A stretch of 64,000 bases of DNA, from the NCBI RefSeq assembly GCF_000308435.1, contig NZ_BAFR01000351.1:81015-145014 (forward strand), given 5' to 3'. The position numbers and the translations under genes are program-made. Below, in pieces: positions 34,825 through 42,765 of this stretch (positions within the stretch are counted from its first letter, which is position 1; each line of letters starts with the position of its first letter). This DNA is from Nocardia araoensis NBRC 100135. GTDB taxonomy: Bacteria > Actinomycetota > Actinomycetes > Mycobacteriales > Mycobacteriaceae. Below the pieces are notes generated by a model. That model did not search any database. It saw nothing but the letters and a program-made list of their open reading frames with translations, and was not told the origin of the DNA.

Positions 34825-35589
34825 TCAGGAGGTGGCGTGCCTGTCTGCTGACTCGCCTCGGCGAGCCGGTTCGCCGGAACGCGCACCGCCCCGCCGAGGC
34901 AGGCGCGGTGACGTGGCCGGATGGTTGTAAGCCCACTGGGCTACAGCGGTGACGGCCGAGCCCAGCGAGGTGACACCCGCGAGCAGCGCCCAGTGGGTGA
35001 GTCCGGCGGTGTTGTAGGAGACCTGCCGTACTCCCGGTGCGATGAGGCTGCCGTTGCCGAACGCCCAGCTCGTCACCATGCCGACCTGCCCGCCGAAGTC
35101 CGAGGAGCGGGCCAGCATGGCGCGTAGCTCGGGAGCTTTGCTGTTGACGTAGAGCACGGTGAGAAGGACCAGCGCCGCGGTCGTCACCGTGCAAGCCGTG
35201 GCCGTGCGCGACAGGAGTTCGGTGCGAAGCCGGAGATTCACCGCCACCACACAGACGGTGACGACGATCGCGCCTGCCGACAGCAGGGCCAGGGCGCCGC
35301 TGATCCGCGCGGTGGGAGGCTGCGCCGACGACCAGACGTTCAGGTAGGAGGTGGTCGCGGTGATCCGGCCGAAGGCATCGGCGCTGGCTTTGCCGTCGGC
35401 CCCCGCAGCCCTCAGCCACGGCTGGAACAGCAGGATCAGCGTGACGATGCTGCCCGCCACGGCGCCCAGGTAGCCCCAGTGGCCCTTCAGCGCGGGCAGG
35501 GCCGCGCGGATTCCGCCGTGCCCACCCGGCGCCGCGCTCGGTCCTCGCTGGAGTCGAGTGTCCCTTGCTGACCACGGCGTTGGCTGCAC
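34825..35589 (-). CDS. Multi-pass membrane protein of unknown function
   Basis: 254 aa with about four membrane segments: YLGAVAGSIVTLILLFQPWL (residues 40-59), ALALLSAGAIVVTVCVVAV (98-117), TATACTVTTAALVLLTVLYV (128-147) and HWALLAGVTSLGSAVTAVAQ (198-217). A 30-residue Gly/Pro-rich N-terminus and a basic C-tail flank them. The loop between TM1 and TM2 (ADGKASADAFGRITATTSYL) would be extracytoplasmic. The pattern matches uncharacterised actinobacterial membrane proteins; no function can be given. No clear ribosome binding site decides the start. Confidence 0.65.
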   Translation of the reverse strand: MQPTPWSARDTRLQRGPSAAPGGHGGIRAALPALKGHWGYLGAVAGSIVTLILLFQPWLRAAGADGKASADAFGRITATTSYLNVWSSAQPPTARISGALALLSAGAIVVTVCVVAVNLRLRTELLSRTATACTVTTAALVLLTVLYVNSKAPELRAMLARSSDFGGQVGMVTSWAFGNGSLIAPGVRQVSYNTAGLTHWALLAGVTSLGSAVTAVAQWAYNHPATSPRLPRRGGARSGEPARRGESADRHATS

Positions 35590-36241
35590 TTCGCTCCGAT
35601 ATCGAGGGTCGGGTTCGCTGTCGGGAACCCGGGCGGACAGGGCGGTCCCGACTGCGGTCGTCCTCGCGCACGGTCGGCAGCAGGGTTATCCGGACATTAG
35701 GAACTGCCGAACGCTCGGAGAATGATTGCGATCAATGCGATTCTGAATCCCGTATCGCCACGCCGTGCGTTTGCCGTGTGGAGAGGAAGCGCGGCCGGGG
35801 GACGATGCGCGGGCTCGTCCACTTCTACGCCGACAGACTCGACAAGATACGTGACCGCTGGAGCTTCTGCGGACGTGCGCGACGCAACCGGTCGGTCCGT
35901 ATCGAGCGTATGTGCCGAAAAGCTTGGAGCACAGTTCGATTGGGCATGCGCGTCAGGTATTTCCGGTAGTGCCATCGGATAGGCCGATGGCCGGATCGGG
36001 AAGGCACGCCGAACCGAATCCGTTACTAAGTCGCAACTTTCGTCTATCGGCGGGTCTCGGCTCGTCGTGGCGATGCGTCAGAGAACCGGATACCGACTTG
36101 GTGGGAAGTTGAATTGAATTGTGGCGCAACGGATAAGCTGGCGCACAAGCGGGCATGCCAGACTCGCTGGACAGGGTACGAGGCGTCGCTCCGGCCGACC
36201 GGCGAACAGCCGAAGGGTGATCAGGGGAGCTCCAGGAGCGA
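35590..36241. other. Long intergenic region, nothing recognised
   Basis: About 650 bases. Several short open frames on both strands are present (for example 35697-35975 minus), but none shows a ribosome binding site, a family motif or a convincing amino-acid composition. The part from 35990 to 36120 is less GC-rich than its surroundings. Confidence 0.45.
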
Positions 36242-36247
36242 TACAGT
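36242..36247 (+). promoter_or_regulatory. Candidate -10 of a leaderless SLATT-gene transcript
   Basis: TACAGT lies seven bases before the GTG at 36255. AGGAG at 36233-36237 is too far upstream to serve as a ribosome binding site, so a leaderless start fits better. Confidence 0.4.
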
Positions 36248-36254
36248 ACGGGCC

Positions 36255-36854
36255 GTGACAGAGCACCGATCGCCCATCGGCGGGGATCGCTCGCAGGATC
36301 TCGGAGTACCGCGTTCGCTGGACCTCCGCTCCGCCGACTGGTCGAGTTCCGATGAGACCCTTGCCCGGCTGTTCCAACGTGTCGAGGCGTATGCCATGGA
36401 CGCACGCGAGTGGTATTCGCGGGACGGTCTGACGAAGCGGCGAGTCAGCCTAGCGCTCACCGCGGCGATGATCGTGCTCGGCTTACTCGGAATCCTGGTG
36501 CCCCTGCTGACCACCGCCGGAGTCCACGCCATCGACCCGAGCTGGGGGTACATCCTGCTCGCCTGCGCGGCGGGAAGCGCGGCATGCGACCGATTCTTCG
36601 GCGTCTCCACCGCGTGGGCGCGAGACATCCGCAGCGCGCAGTCGATCAACGCGATGCTGTGCGACTTCCAACTGGAGTGGGCCTCGGTCTCGCGCGCGCC
36701 CGCGAATTCCAATGGGGAGATAGACCGCAGGATGGGATTGCTGCGGGACTTCTCCTACCGGGTCAACGAGGTGATCGCACACGAAACCGACAGCTGGACC
36801 GGACAACTGCCACTGTCGGCGCAACCGCGGATGAGCAGGTTGGATCGACGGTAG
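36255..36854 (+). CDS. SLATT-type two-transmembrane protein
   Basis: 199 aa. After a polar N-terminus, a helix with LFQRVEAYAMDAREWYSRDG leads into TM1 (63-86) and TM2 (97-115), followed by CDRFFGVSTAWARDI and FQLEWA. This order (amphipathic helix, two TMs, conserved D-R-F-F-G, C-terminal helix) is that of SLATT-domain proteins (DUF4231-like), predicted pore-forming effectors of nucleotide-signalled conflict systems. No nucleotide cyclase, SLOG or reverse transcriptase gene is adjacent, so it appears to be a solo gene. The GTG at 36255 fits a leaderless start; the open frame extends upstream to 36114 without support. The family call is from memory of the pattern. Confidence 0.68.
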   Translation: MTEHRSPIGGDRSQDLGVPRSLDLRSADWSSSDETLARLFQRVEAYAMDAREWYSRDGLTKRRVSLALTAAMIVLGLLGILVPLLTTAGVHAIDPSWGYILLACAAGSAACDRFFGVSTAWARDIRSAQSINAMLCDFQLEWASVSRAPANSNGEIDRRMGLLRDFSYRVNEVIAHETDSWTGQLPLSAQPRMSRLDRR

Positions 36855-37091
36855 CGCCGGTTGCCGCCACCCCGGCGGCACATGCGGGAAACTGGCCTGG
36901 CGCGGCCGCGGAGCAAGCGCGAGCGATCCTCGGCCTGTTGACCATCCCCGCGCCGTCCTCTGGCGGCGGGTCACGTACCGGGCGGGCACGGCGGCTGGAC
37001 GCTGTCCGCGCCGGATCGGTCAGCGACAGCACGGGCGACCGTGGTGGCAACGACGGATTCGCTACCGGCTGTCCGTGCCGGTTCGTGTACG

Positions 37092-37097
37092 TAGACT
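37092..37097 (+). promoter_or_regulatory. Candidate -10 of a leaderless PPOX-gene transcript
   Basis: TAGACT lies six bases before the GTG at 37104, with no ribosome binding site between them. Confidence 0.4.
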
Positions 37098-37103
37098 TTC
37101 GGC

Positions 37104-37547
37104 GTGACCGATCTCGCGGACTTCGCCCGGCTGATCGCCGGCGACCACGGACTCTGTGTCGTCTCCACCCTTCGGGCCGACAACACGATCCAGTCGACTG
37201 TGGTCAACGCCGGCGTGTTGCGACATCCCGAGACCGGTGCCGACGTGGTCGGCATGGTGGTGCGCGGCGGGGTGCGCAAACTGGACAATCTGCGGACACG
37301 GGCGCGTGCCACGATCGTGGTCCGCGCCGGTTGGCAATGGTGTGCCGCCGAGGGGCCGGTGTGGATCGCCGGTCCGGACGACCCGGCCCCTGGCATCGAC
37401 GCCGAGCGATTGCGGCTGCTGCTGCGTGAGGTGTTCACCGCGGCCGGTGGCGTGCACGAGGATTGGGACGAGTACGACAGAGTGATGGCCGCCGAGCGTC
37501 GGGCGGTGGTGCTGATGTCGCCGGATCGTGTATACGGCAACAGCTGA
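37104..37547 (+). CDS. PPOX-class F420-dependent oxidoreductase
   Basis: 147-aa split-barrel flavin/F420-binding protein. The start VTDLADFARLIAGDHGLCVVSTLR and the strand VGMVVRGGVRKLDNLRTRARATIVVR match the small PPOX-class family that uses F420 in actinobacteria, as does the C-terminal DEYDRVMAAERRAVV. Members reduce diverse substrates or biliverdin; the substrate here is unknown. The GTG at 37104 sits six bases after a TAGACT hexamer. Confidence 0.82.
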   Translation: MTDLADFARLIAGDHGLCVVSTLRADNTIQSTVVNAGVLRHPETGADVVGMVVRGGVRKLDNLRTRARATIVVRAGWQWCAAEGPVWIAGPDDPAPGIDAERLRLLLREVFTAAGGVHEDWDEYDRVMAAERRAVVLMSPDRVYGNS

Positions 37548-37643
37548 GTTCGGCGCGCTCCAGGAAACCGGGAATCGGCTGACGTGGATCGCGAAGTTCC
37601 GATCATGTCGAGCGAGAGGGGTTACCGGAATCGACGGGCTGGT

Positions 37644-37649
37644 TAGCGT
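37644..37649 (+). promoter_or_regulatory. Candidate -10 of a leaderless SDR transcript
   Basis: TAGCGT lies seven bases before the GTG at 37657. The same hexamer and spacing occur before the gene at 46872. Confidence 0.4.
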
Positions 37650-37656
37650 AGGCCCG

Positions 37657-38454
37657 GTGAATCTGGATCTGGACGGCAAACGCGCGATCGTGACCGGCGG
37701 CAGTAAGGGGATCGGCTACGCGGTCGCTCGCGGGTTGGCGAACGAGGGTGTGGACGTGGTGATCGCGGCGCGCACCGCCGAACCGCTCGAATCGGCGGCG
37801 CGCGCACTCTCCGAGGAGACCGGGCGGCGCGTGATTGCGATCCCGACCGACACCGGTGACGACGATCAGGTACGCGCGCTGGTGGAGCGTACCGTCGCCG
37901 AACTGGGCGGCGTCGACATCTTGGTGAACTCCGCCGCCACCCCGTGGAGCGCGGGAGCGAGCAGGGATCTGGCCGGAACCGACGACGACACCGTGCGGCG
38001 CGAGATCGAGATCAAGGTGCTCGGCTACCTGCGCACGGCCCGCGCCGTCGCACCGCACCTGGTCCGCCAGCGCTGGGGCAGGATCATCAACATCAGCGGA
38101 CTCGGCGCGCGTCAGGCCAATTCGATCGCGCAGACCATCCGGAACATCAGCGTGTCCGCGCTGACGAAGAACCTGGCCGACGAACTCGGTCCCGCCGGCG
38201 TCAATGTCACCGTGGTTCATCCCGGCCTCACCAGAACCGAACGCCTCACCGACCGGCTGACCGCCGAGGCCGGGAAATCCGGCCGGACGATCGCCGACCT
38301 CGAAGCCGAGCTCGCGCGCAACACGCTGCGCAGGATCATCGATGTCACCGAAGTCGCCGACGTGGTCACCTTCCTCGCCTCACCGCGCAGCATCGCCATC
38401 ACCGGCGACGCCATCGCGGCGGGTGGTGGTGTTCCCGGTCCGGTGTACTACTGA
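37657..38454 (+). CDS. SDR family oxidoreductase
   Basis: 265-aa classical SDR: VTGGSKGIGYAVA at 12-24, ILVNSAATPW near 89 and INISGLGARQANS near 142. At the usual Tyr position no YxxxK is seen: the region reads ANSIAQTIRNISVSALTKNLADELG, so Tyr appears to be missing and the protein may belong to the subgroup with altered catalysis. The C-terminus ITGDAIAAGGG is normal. The GTG at 37657 starts at the family-like VNLDLDGKRAIVTGG and fits a leaderless transcript; the frame continues upstream to 37528 without support. Confidence 0.82.
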   Translation: MNLDLDGKRAIVTGGSKGIGYAVARGLANEGVDVVIAARTAEPLESAARALSEETGRRVIAIPTDTGDDDQVRALVERTVAELGGVDILVNSAATPWSAGASRDLAGTDDDTVRREIEIKVLGYLRTARAVAPHLVRQRWGRIINISGLGARQANSIAQTIRNISVSALTKNLADELGPAGVNVTVVHPGLTRTERLTDRLTAEAGKSGRTIADLEAELARNTLRRIIDVTEVADVVTFLASPRSIAITGDAIAAGGGVPGPVYY

Positions 38455-38543
38455 TCCGACTGCGAGCGGCTGGGCGTCGGCGCTCGGGACGGTCCGGCAG
38501 CTACGCACCGGATCGAGCGTGCCGGATCGTCCCCGCGCGTGCT

Positions 38544-39374
38544 TCAGTCGGCCGCTGTGAGCAGCGGCGCGAGCTGGCGCAGCGAGCCGAGATAGTCCTC
38601 GCCCAACGCCTGGAGCGCGACGTGGTCGGCGCCCGCCTTCAGATGCTCGACCAGTTGCCCGGTGACCTCGACCGGACTGCCGTGCACTGCGAGCACATCG
38701 ACGAGACGGTCGCTGCCCGGTTTGGCCACATCCTCTTCGGAGAAGCCGAGCCGTCGCAGGTTCGAGACGTAGTTGCGCAGGCCGAGATACATCTCCACCG
38801 TCTGCCTGCCGACCTCGCGTGCGCGCTCCGGGTCGTCGTCGAGCACGAGTTTCTGCTCGGCGACCAGCAGGGCGGAGCCCAGGATCTTGCGCGCCTGGGC
38901 GGTGTGTTCCGGTGGGGCCAGATACGGCAGCGCGCCCGCGGTGCGAGTGCGCGACAGTTCGAGCACCTTCGGTCCGAGGGCGGCCAGCGCCATCCGATCC
39001 TTCGGCACTCCTGCCTGGTCGAGCGCGTCGAGGTAGTGCGCCAGCGCGTCGTAGGGTTTCTGGTACGGCTTGTTGGCCTCCGGATGACCCGCGCCGATAC
39101 CGAGCAGGAAACGACCCGGGAAGCGCTGTTCGATCCGATGGAACGATTCGGCGACGGCGTTCGCCGGGGCCGTCCAGATGTTCACGATGCTGGTGGCTAC
39201 GGTGAGCGTGTCCGTCGCCTCGAGCAAGGACTCGACCACCGGCAGCTCAGCGGGCGGCGACCCGCCGAGCCACAGCGCGCTGTAACCGAGCTTCTCCAGT
39301 TCGGCGGCGTCTTCGGGGCTGAACCCCCGGTAGCCGCGCCATACTCCGAATCGTCCGAGACCGTCGATCGCCAT
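38544..39374 (-). CDS. LLM class F420-dependent oxidoreductase
   Basis: 276-aa luciferase-like monooxygenase-fold protein of the actinobacterial F420 group. Blocks include FGVWRGYRGFSPEDAAELEKLGYSALWLG (core AELEKLGYSALWLG), TSIVNIWTAPANAVAESF and FLLGIGAGHPEANKPY. The F420 phosphate-binding region is VDVLAVHGSPVEVTGQL. It transfers hydride between F420 and an unknown substrate. It is a single gene, convergent with the preceding SDR. Confidence 0.87.
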   Translation of the reverse strand: MAIDGLGRFGVWRGYRGFSPEDAAELEKLGYSALWLGGSPPAELPVVESLLEATDTLTVATSIVNIWTAPANAVAESFHRIEQRFPGRFLLGIGAGHPEANKPYQKPYDALAHYLDALDQAGVPKDRMALAALGPKVLELSRTRTAGALPYLAPPEHTAQARKILGSALLVAEQKLVLDDDPERAREVGRQTVEMYLGLRNYVSNLRRLGFSEEDVAKPGSDRLVDVLAVHGSPVEVTGQLVEHLKAGADHVALQALGEDYLGSLRQLAPLLTAAD

Positions 39375-39507
39375 GAACGTCCGAACCTCCTGTTGCGGTT
39401 TCTATCCGGATACGCTTCTCATTCAACCGTGCCTGGCTCGGTTGACCGATGCGGCGCAGGGTTTCTGCCCTCCCCAATCCCCTTCCGGGTCGCCCGCCTC
39501 TGCCTGC

Positions 39508-40719
39508 TCACGCGGTGGACGAAATCGGGTAGTCGTCGAGGGTCATGTCGTTGTAGAGGCGTCCGCTGCTGGTGGTGAGGCGCAGCAGAGCGCGGCCGGG
39601 TCCGGGGGGTAGGGCGGAGATCAGGCGGGCGCCCTGGGCCAGTCCGGAGACGCCGAGGCGGGATGTGGGAACCAGGGTCTTCGCCGCGCCCAAGGCGGCG
39701 GCCTGGCTGCGGCGCACGTGCTGTGCCATCGCCTGCTCGTAGGCGGGGAAGGCGCGCTCGTGGTCGCCGCCCGCCCGCGCCAGTTCCCCGGCGAGGACGT
39801 ACGCGCCGACGACGGCGAGGGTGGTACTGCCGCCGACGGCCGGGCCGGGGCAGTAGCCCGCGTCGCCGACGAGCGTCACTCTGCCGCGAGACCAGGTGTC
39901 CATGCGGAGCTGGGTGATGGAGTCGAAATAGAACGCCGGGGTACGGTCGAGTTCTTCGAGCCAGCGGTCGACTTCGGTGTCGAAGCCGTGGAATGCCTTG
40001 CGCAGGAGTTGTTTCTGCCGGGGCACGTCGCGGTGACGGTAGTCGAGTTCGCGTTCACTGCGGAACAGGAACAGCGCCCGCGCCTCGCCGAGATGCCGCG
40101 CGCTGTATATGCCTGCGGTACGGCCGACGCCGACGTGGATGTGCAGCTCTCGGTCGTCGCCGTAGGTCTCGGGCAGGGTCAGCACCCCGAGGTAGGCCCC
40201 GATGAAGGAGCTGAAGCGGGATTCGTCGCCGAAGACGAGGCGGCGCACGGTGGAGTGCAGCCCGTCCGCGCCGACGACGAGGTCGAAGCGGCGCGGTTCG
40301 GCGTTTTCGAATTGCACTTCGCCGTCGGGCGAGATCGCGGTGATGGAGTCGCCGAACAGGTACTCGACGTCGTCGGAGGCGGCGTCGTAGTAGATCTCGC
40401 CGAGGTCGTCGCGCATGATCTCGACGTGGCGGTCGGAGGCGGCGCCGAAGATCTTGGCCAGGTCCACCCGGACGGGCCTGCGCGTGCCTTCCCGATGGAG
40501 AGTCATCCTGCTGGTGCCGGTGGCCCGCTCCTCGACACGCGGGAGCACGCCCATCTTCTCCGAGATATCCATCGCGGGCCGGAACAGGTCGACCGCATGG
40601 CCGCCGGTTTTGCGTAGCGCCGGTGCGCGCTCGACGACGGTGACGGAGAAGCCGTGCCTGGTGAGCCAGTACGCTAGCACCGGGCCGGCGATGCTGGCGC
40701 CGGAGATGAGAATCCGCAT
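39508..40719 (-). CDS. FAD-dependent monooxygenase
   Basis: 403-aa class A flavoprotein monooxygenase. The FAD-binding motif ISGASIAGPVLAYWL is at 5-19 (S-I-A-G variant), the DG motif VGADGLHSTVRRL near 160, and VTLVGDAGYCPGPAVGGSTTLA near 285. It resembles the PHBH-like enzymes used in antibiotic tailoring and tetracycline-type inactivation, but the substrate cannot be predicted. The ATG at 40719 is preceded by AAAGG and lies 16 bp after a small membrane protein gene with a strong ribosome binding site, so the two are co-transcribed. Confidence 0.88.
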   Translation of the reverse strand: MRILISGASIAGPVLAYWLTRHGFSVTVVERAPALRKTGGHAVDLFRPAMDISEKMGVLPRVEERATGTSRMTLHREGTRRPVRVDLAKIFGAASDRHVEIMRDDLGEIYYDAASDDVEYLFGDSITAISPDGEVQFENAEPRRFDLVVGADGLHSTVRRLVFGDESRFSSFIGAYLGVLTLPETYGDDRELHIHVGVGRTAGIYSARHLGEARALFLFRSERELDYRHRDVPRQKQLLRKAFHGFDTEVDRWLEELDRTPAFYFDSITQLRMDTWSRGRVTLVGDAGYCPGPAVGGSTTLAVVGAYVLAGELARAGGDHERAFPAYEQAMAQHVRRSQAAALGAAKTLVPTSRLGVSGLAQGARLISALPPGPGRALLRLTTSSGRLYNDMTLDDYPISSTA

Positions 40720-40735
40720 GAATATGCCTTTGTGT

Positions 40736-40969
40736 TCAGTGGTGTTCGGCGAAGTCGCGAATGAATATCCCGGCGGCGTCGGGCGTACCGCTGGAGACAA
40801 CGTGAATGTCTCCGTCCGGAGGGCGCGCCATCTGCTCCTGGGAGTCGATCGGCATTGCGGTCGATATACCCGTCGTAGTGCCCACGACCAGCGCGGCCGG
40901 CACGCCGACGATCGCCGGCCCGATGTGTCGCCGCCGACTCGACACCGCGTCGGCGCCGGTCTCATCCAT
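40736..40969 (-). CDS. Small protein with one membrane segment
   Basis: 77 aa beginning MDETGADAVSSRRRHIGPAI, with one hydrophobic segment at residues 16-36 (IGPAIVGVPAALVVGTTTGI). The basic stretch before it could make it a signal anchor or an uncleaved signal peptide with a short extracytoplasmic tail. Its ATG has the strongest ribosome binding site of the area (GGAGGAGG, ending four bases upstream). It lies directly upstream of the FAD monooxygenase and probably shares its transcript. I do not recognise a family. Confidence 0.55.
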   Translation of the reverse strand: MDETGADAVSSRRRHIGPAIVGVPAALVVGTTTGISTAMPIDSQEQMARPPDGDIHVVSSGTPDAAGIFIRDFAEHH

Positions 40970-41498
40970 GAATCCTCCTCCGGACGGTCCGTGATGTCAC
41001 CACCTTGCTGGGCGACAACGAGATCTGTCTTGAAGAAATGTCAGCGTCCGCGGTTGGTACACCACGGCGCCGGCGCGGTTGAAAGCGTTCATCGCCGCTG
41101 CCGATCCTCGCCGGCCGCCACTTCGTCCCGAGTGTGCGATCCGACGCAGTACGAGCAACCGTCGACCTGGCTCATCGGATGCGCATTTGCTCCCGGGTTC
41201 CTCGCCTCCGGCAACGATTGTTGGGTGGACCGTGTGTGAGTGATAGATGGAAACATCAAGCGGCACAACGTATCAGCGGCTCGGCGCTGCGGTTTCGGCC
41301 GGCCGGGATCAGCGGCGGCGCGGGCTCGCGCGCCGAACTCGGGCAGTGCCGCATTCGGCTCGAGTTCGGGAGATGGAGATCACGGCATCGCTGTACAGAC
41401 GGGCATATCTCTGTTAGCAAGGAGGAACGGGTCTGTCTTGAGGATGCAGGGTGGGCCGCTATCCAGCGCGCAAGGCGCGAAATGAATCGAGTGCCCAC
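40970..41498. other. Intergenic region, nothing recognised
   Basis: About 530 bases between divergent genes. It should hold both promoters. Part of it (41410-41430) is less GC-rich. No operator, RNA gene or protein-like frame stands out. Confidence 0.45.
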
Positions 41499-41993
41499 AT
41501 GAGCACAGAATCGCACGGTCTCGGCGGCGCCGCCCAACCGCCGTCGGACGGGTGGAAAGACCCTCTCCTCGGACTGGACGCGACCATCGAACACCGCGGC
41601 GACGCGACCATCGTCCATGTCAACGGTGAAGTCGACGCCTACACACAACCTGCGTGGCGAAGGATACTGCGCGAGGCCGGAGCGACTACCGCGGCGCCGG
41701 GCTCCATGGTGCTGGACGCCGGTGGCCTCGGCTTCATGTCCTGCCGTTCGCTGGTGATCTTGGCCGAGGAAGCCGAGGCATGCCTGCGCCGGGGTGTCCG
41801 GCTGCGCGTGGTCGGCGACCGGTTGGTCGTGGGCCGCGTCGTGGCCGTGCTCGACCTCGGCGCTCTGCGGCCCGTGCACACCTCCGTCGAGGACGCGCTG
41901 GCCGACTCGCCGCCGAGCGGGCGATTTCACGGCCTCGGGCCAAGGGCGGCGTGGCGCGGTCACGCCGGTAAGGCGGAGCCCCAAGTGCTCTGA
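41499..41993 (+). CDS. STAS-domain protein (anti-sigma factor antagonist-like)
   Basis: 164 aa. Residues 25-125 form a STAS domain: DATIVHVNGEVDAYTQPAWRRIL (core VNGEVDAYTQPAWR), then APGSMVLDAGGLGFMSCRSLVILAEEAE and VHTSVEDALAD. STAS proteins bind anti-sigma kinases, and phosphorylation of a Ser in a D-S/T-S/T-G motif switches them off. Here the motif reads F-M-S-C-R-S-L, so the switch Ser is replaced by Cys and the protein may be a constitutive or differently controlled antagonist. The C-terminal 35 residues are a basic tail. The ATG at 41499 follows the pattern; an extension to 41451 has no support. Confidence 0.78.
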   Translation: MSTESHGLGGAAQPPSDGWKDPLLGLDATIEHRGDATIVHVNGEVDAYTQPAWRRILREAGATTAAPGSMVLDAGGLGFMSCRSLVILAEEAEACLRRGVRLRVVGDRLVVGRVVAVLDLGALRPVHTSVEDALADSPPSGRFHGLGPRAAWRGHAGKAEPQVL

Positions 41994-42045
41994 CAGCTAC
42001 GTATCCACGGTGCCGGGGCCCGCTCGAACGCGTCCCCGGTACGAC

Positions 42046-42171
42046 ATGCATGCCACCATCTGCCGGGCGCTGCGTCTGGAATACGACGACCGGCCGGAAC
42101 CGGTGGCGGAAGTCCGACTGCCCGAAGGCGTGGAAGCCAGGGACCTGTCCGCCGATCTGTCGGGAGCCTGA
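42046..42171 (+). CDS. Possible 41-aa hypothetical protein
   Basis: MHATICRALRLEYDDRPEPV opens a 41-residue frame with an acidic Val/Pro-rich tail. The start resembles the N-terminus of quinone oxidoreductase-like proteins, so it could be a relic. There is no clear ribosome binding site. Confidence 0.25.
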   Translation: MHATICRALRLEYDDRPEPVAEVRLPEGVEARDLSADLSGA

Positions 42172-42185
42172 TCGGACGGGCCGGC

Positions 42186-42707
42186 CTACGCCGGCTCGGC
42201 GGATCGGATCGCCGCCTCGAGCGTGCGCAATGCCGCGGTGAGCACGGCGCGTTGGTCGGCGGGCAGTTGGTCGGTGACGGCGGTTTCGTGCTCGAGCAGG
42301 GCGGGAACGACTCGTTCGGTGCAGCGGTGGCCGTCCGGCGTGAGGGTGACCAGCACGCCGCGCCGGGTGGCCGAGGTCGGTTCGCGGGTGATCAGCCCGG
42401 CCGCTTCCGCGCGGGCGAGGCGCTGGGAGATCGCGCCCGCGGTGACGAGGCTGCGTGCGGCGATCTGGCGGGTGGTCAGCTGGTAGGGCGGACCGGATCG
42501 GCGCAGGGTGCTGAGCAGGTCGAGGGTCGATTCATCGATGCCGAGCCGCTGCAGGGTGCGCTGCCGTTCGTCGGTGAGGAGTTTGGCGACGCGCCACAGC
42601 GGTGTGAGGATCTCGATCGACTCCACCCGCGCGCCCGGCAATTCCCGGCGCCATGCCGCGGCTATCCGGGCGGGCGACGGTATCTCGTCGTGCGCTTCGT
42701 GCGTCAT
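42186..42707 (-). CDS. MarR family transcriptional regulator
   Basis: 173-aa winged-helix repressor. The HTH core reads YQLTTRQIAARSLVTAGAISQRLARAEAAGLI (core SLVTAGAISQRLARAEAAG), followed by the wing REPTSATRRGVLVTLTPDG. The N-terminus has a helical extension of about 50 residues with WRVAKLLTDERQ. It is divergent from the SDR gene at 42766 over a 58-bp spacer that carries a 30-bp palindrome, so it very likely represses that SDR and itself. The ATG at 42707 is chosen because a nine-residue upstream extension would overlap the operator region. Confidence 0.9.
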   Translation of the reverse strand: MTHEAHDEIPSPARIAAAWRRELPGARVESIEILTPLWRVAKLLTDERQRTLQRLGIDESTLDLLSTLRRSGPPYQLTTRQIAARSLVTAGAISQRLARAEAAGLITREPTSATRRGVLVTLTPDGHRCTERVVPALLEHETAVTDQLPADQRAVLTAALRTLEAAIRSAEPA

Positions 42708-42724
42708 TGCCGGAAGTCTCCCTC

Positions 42725-42754
42725 CTCGGTACATTTAGCGCTAAATATACCGAG
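42725..42754. promoter_or_regulatory. 30-bp near-perfect palindromic MarR operator
   Basis: The left half CTCGGTAcATTTAGC (42725-42739) matches the reverse complement of the right half at 14 of 15 positions. The core TTTAGCGCTAAA is a classical MarR-type site. It fills most of the gap between the divergent MarR and SDR genes. CGAGAGGAGACGAG just after it contains the SDR ribosome binding site. Confidence 0.8.
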
Positions 42755-42765
42755 AGGAGACGAGA

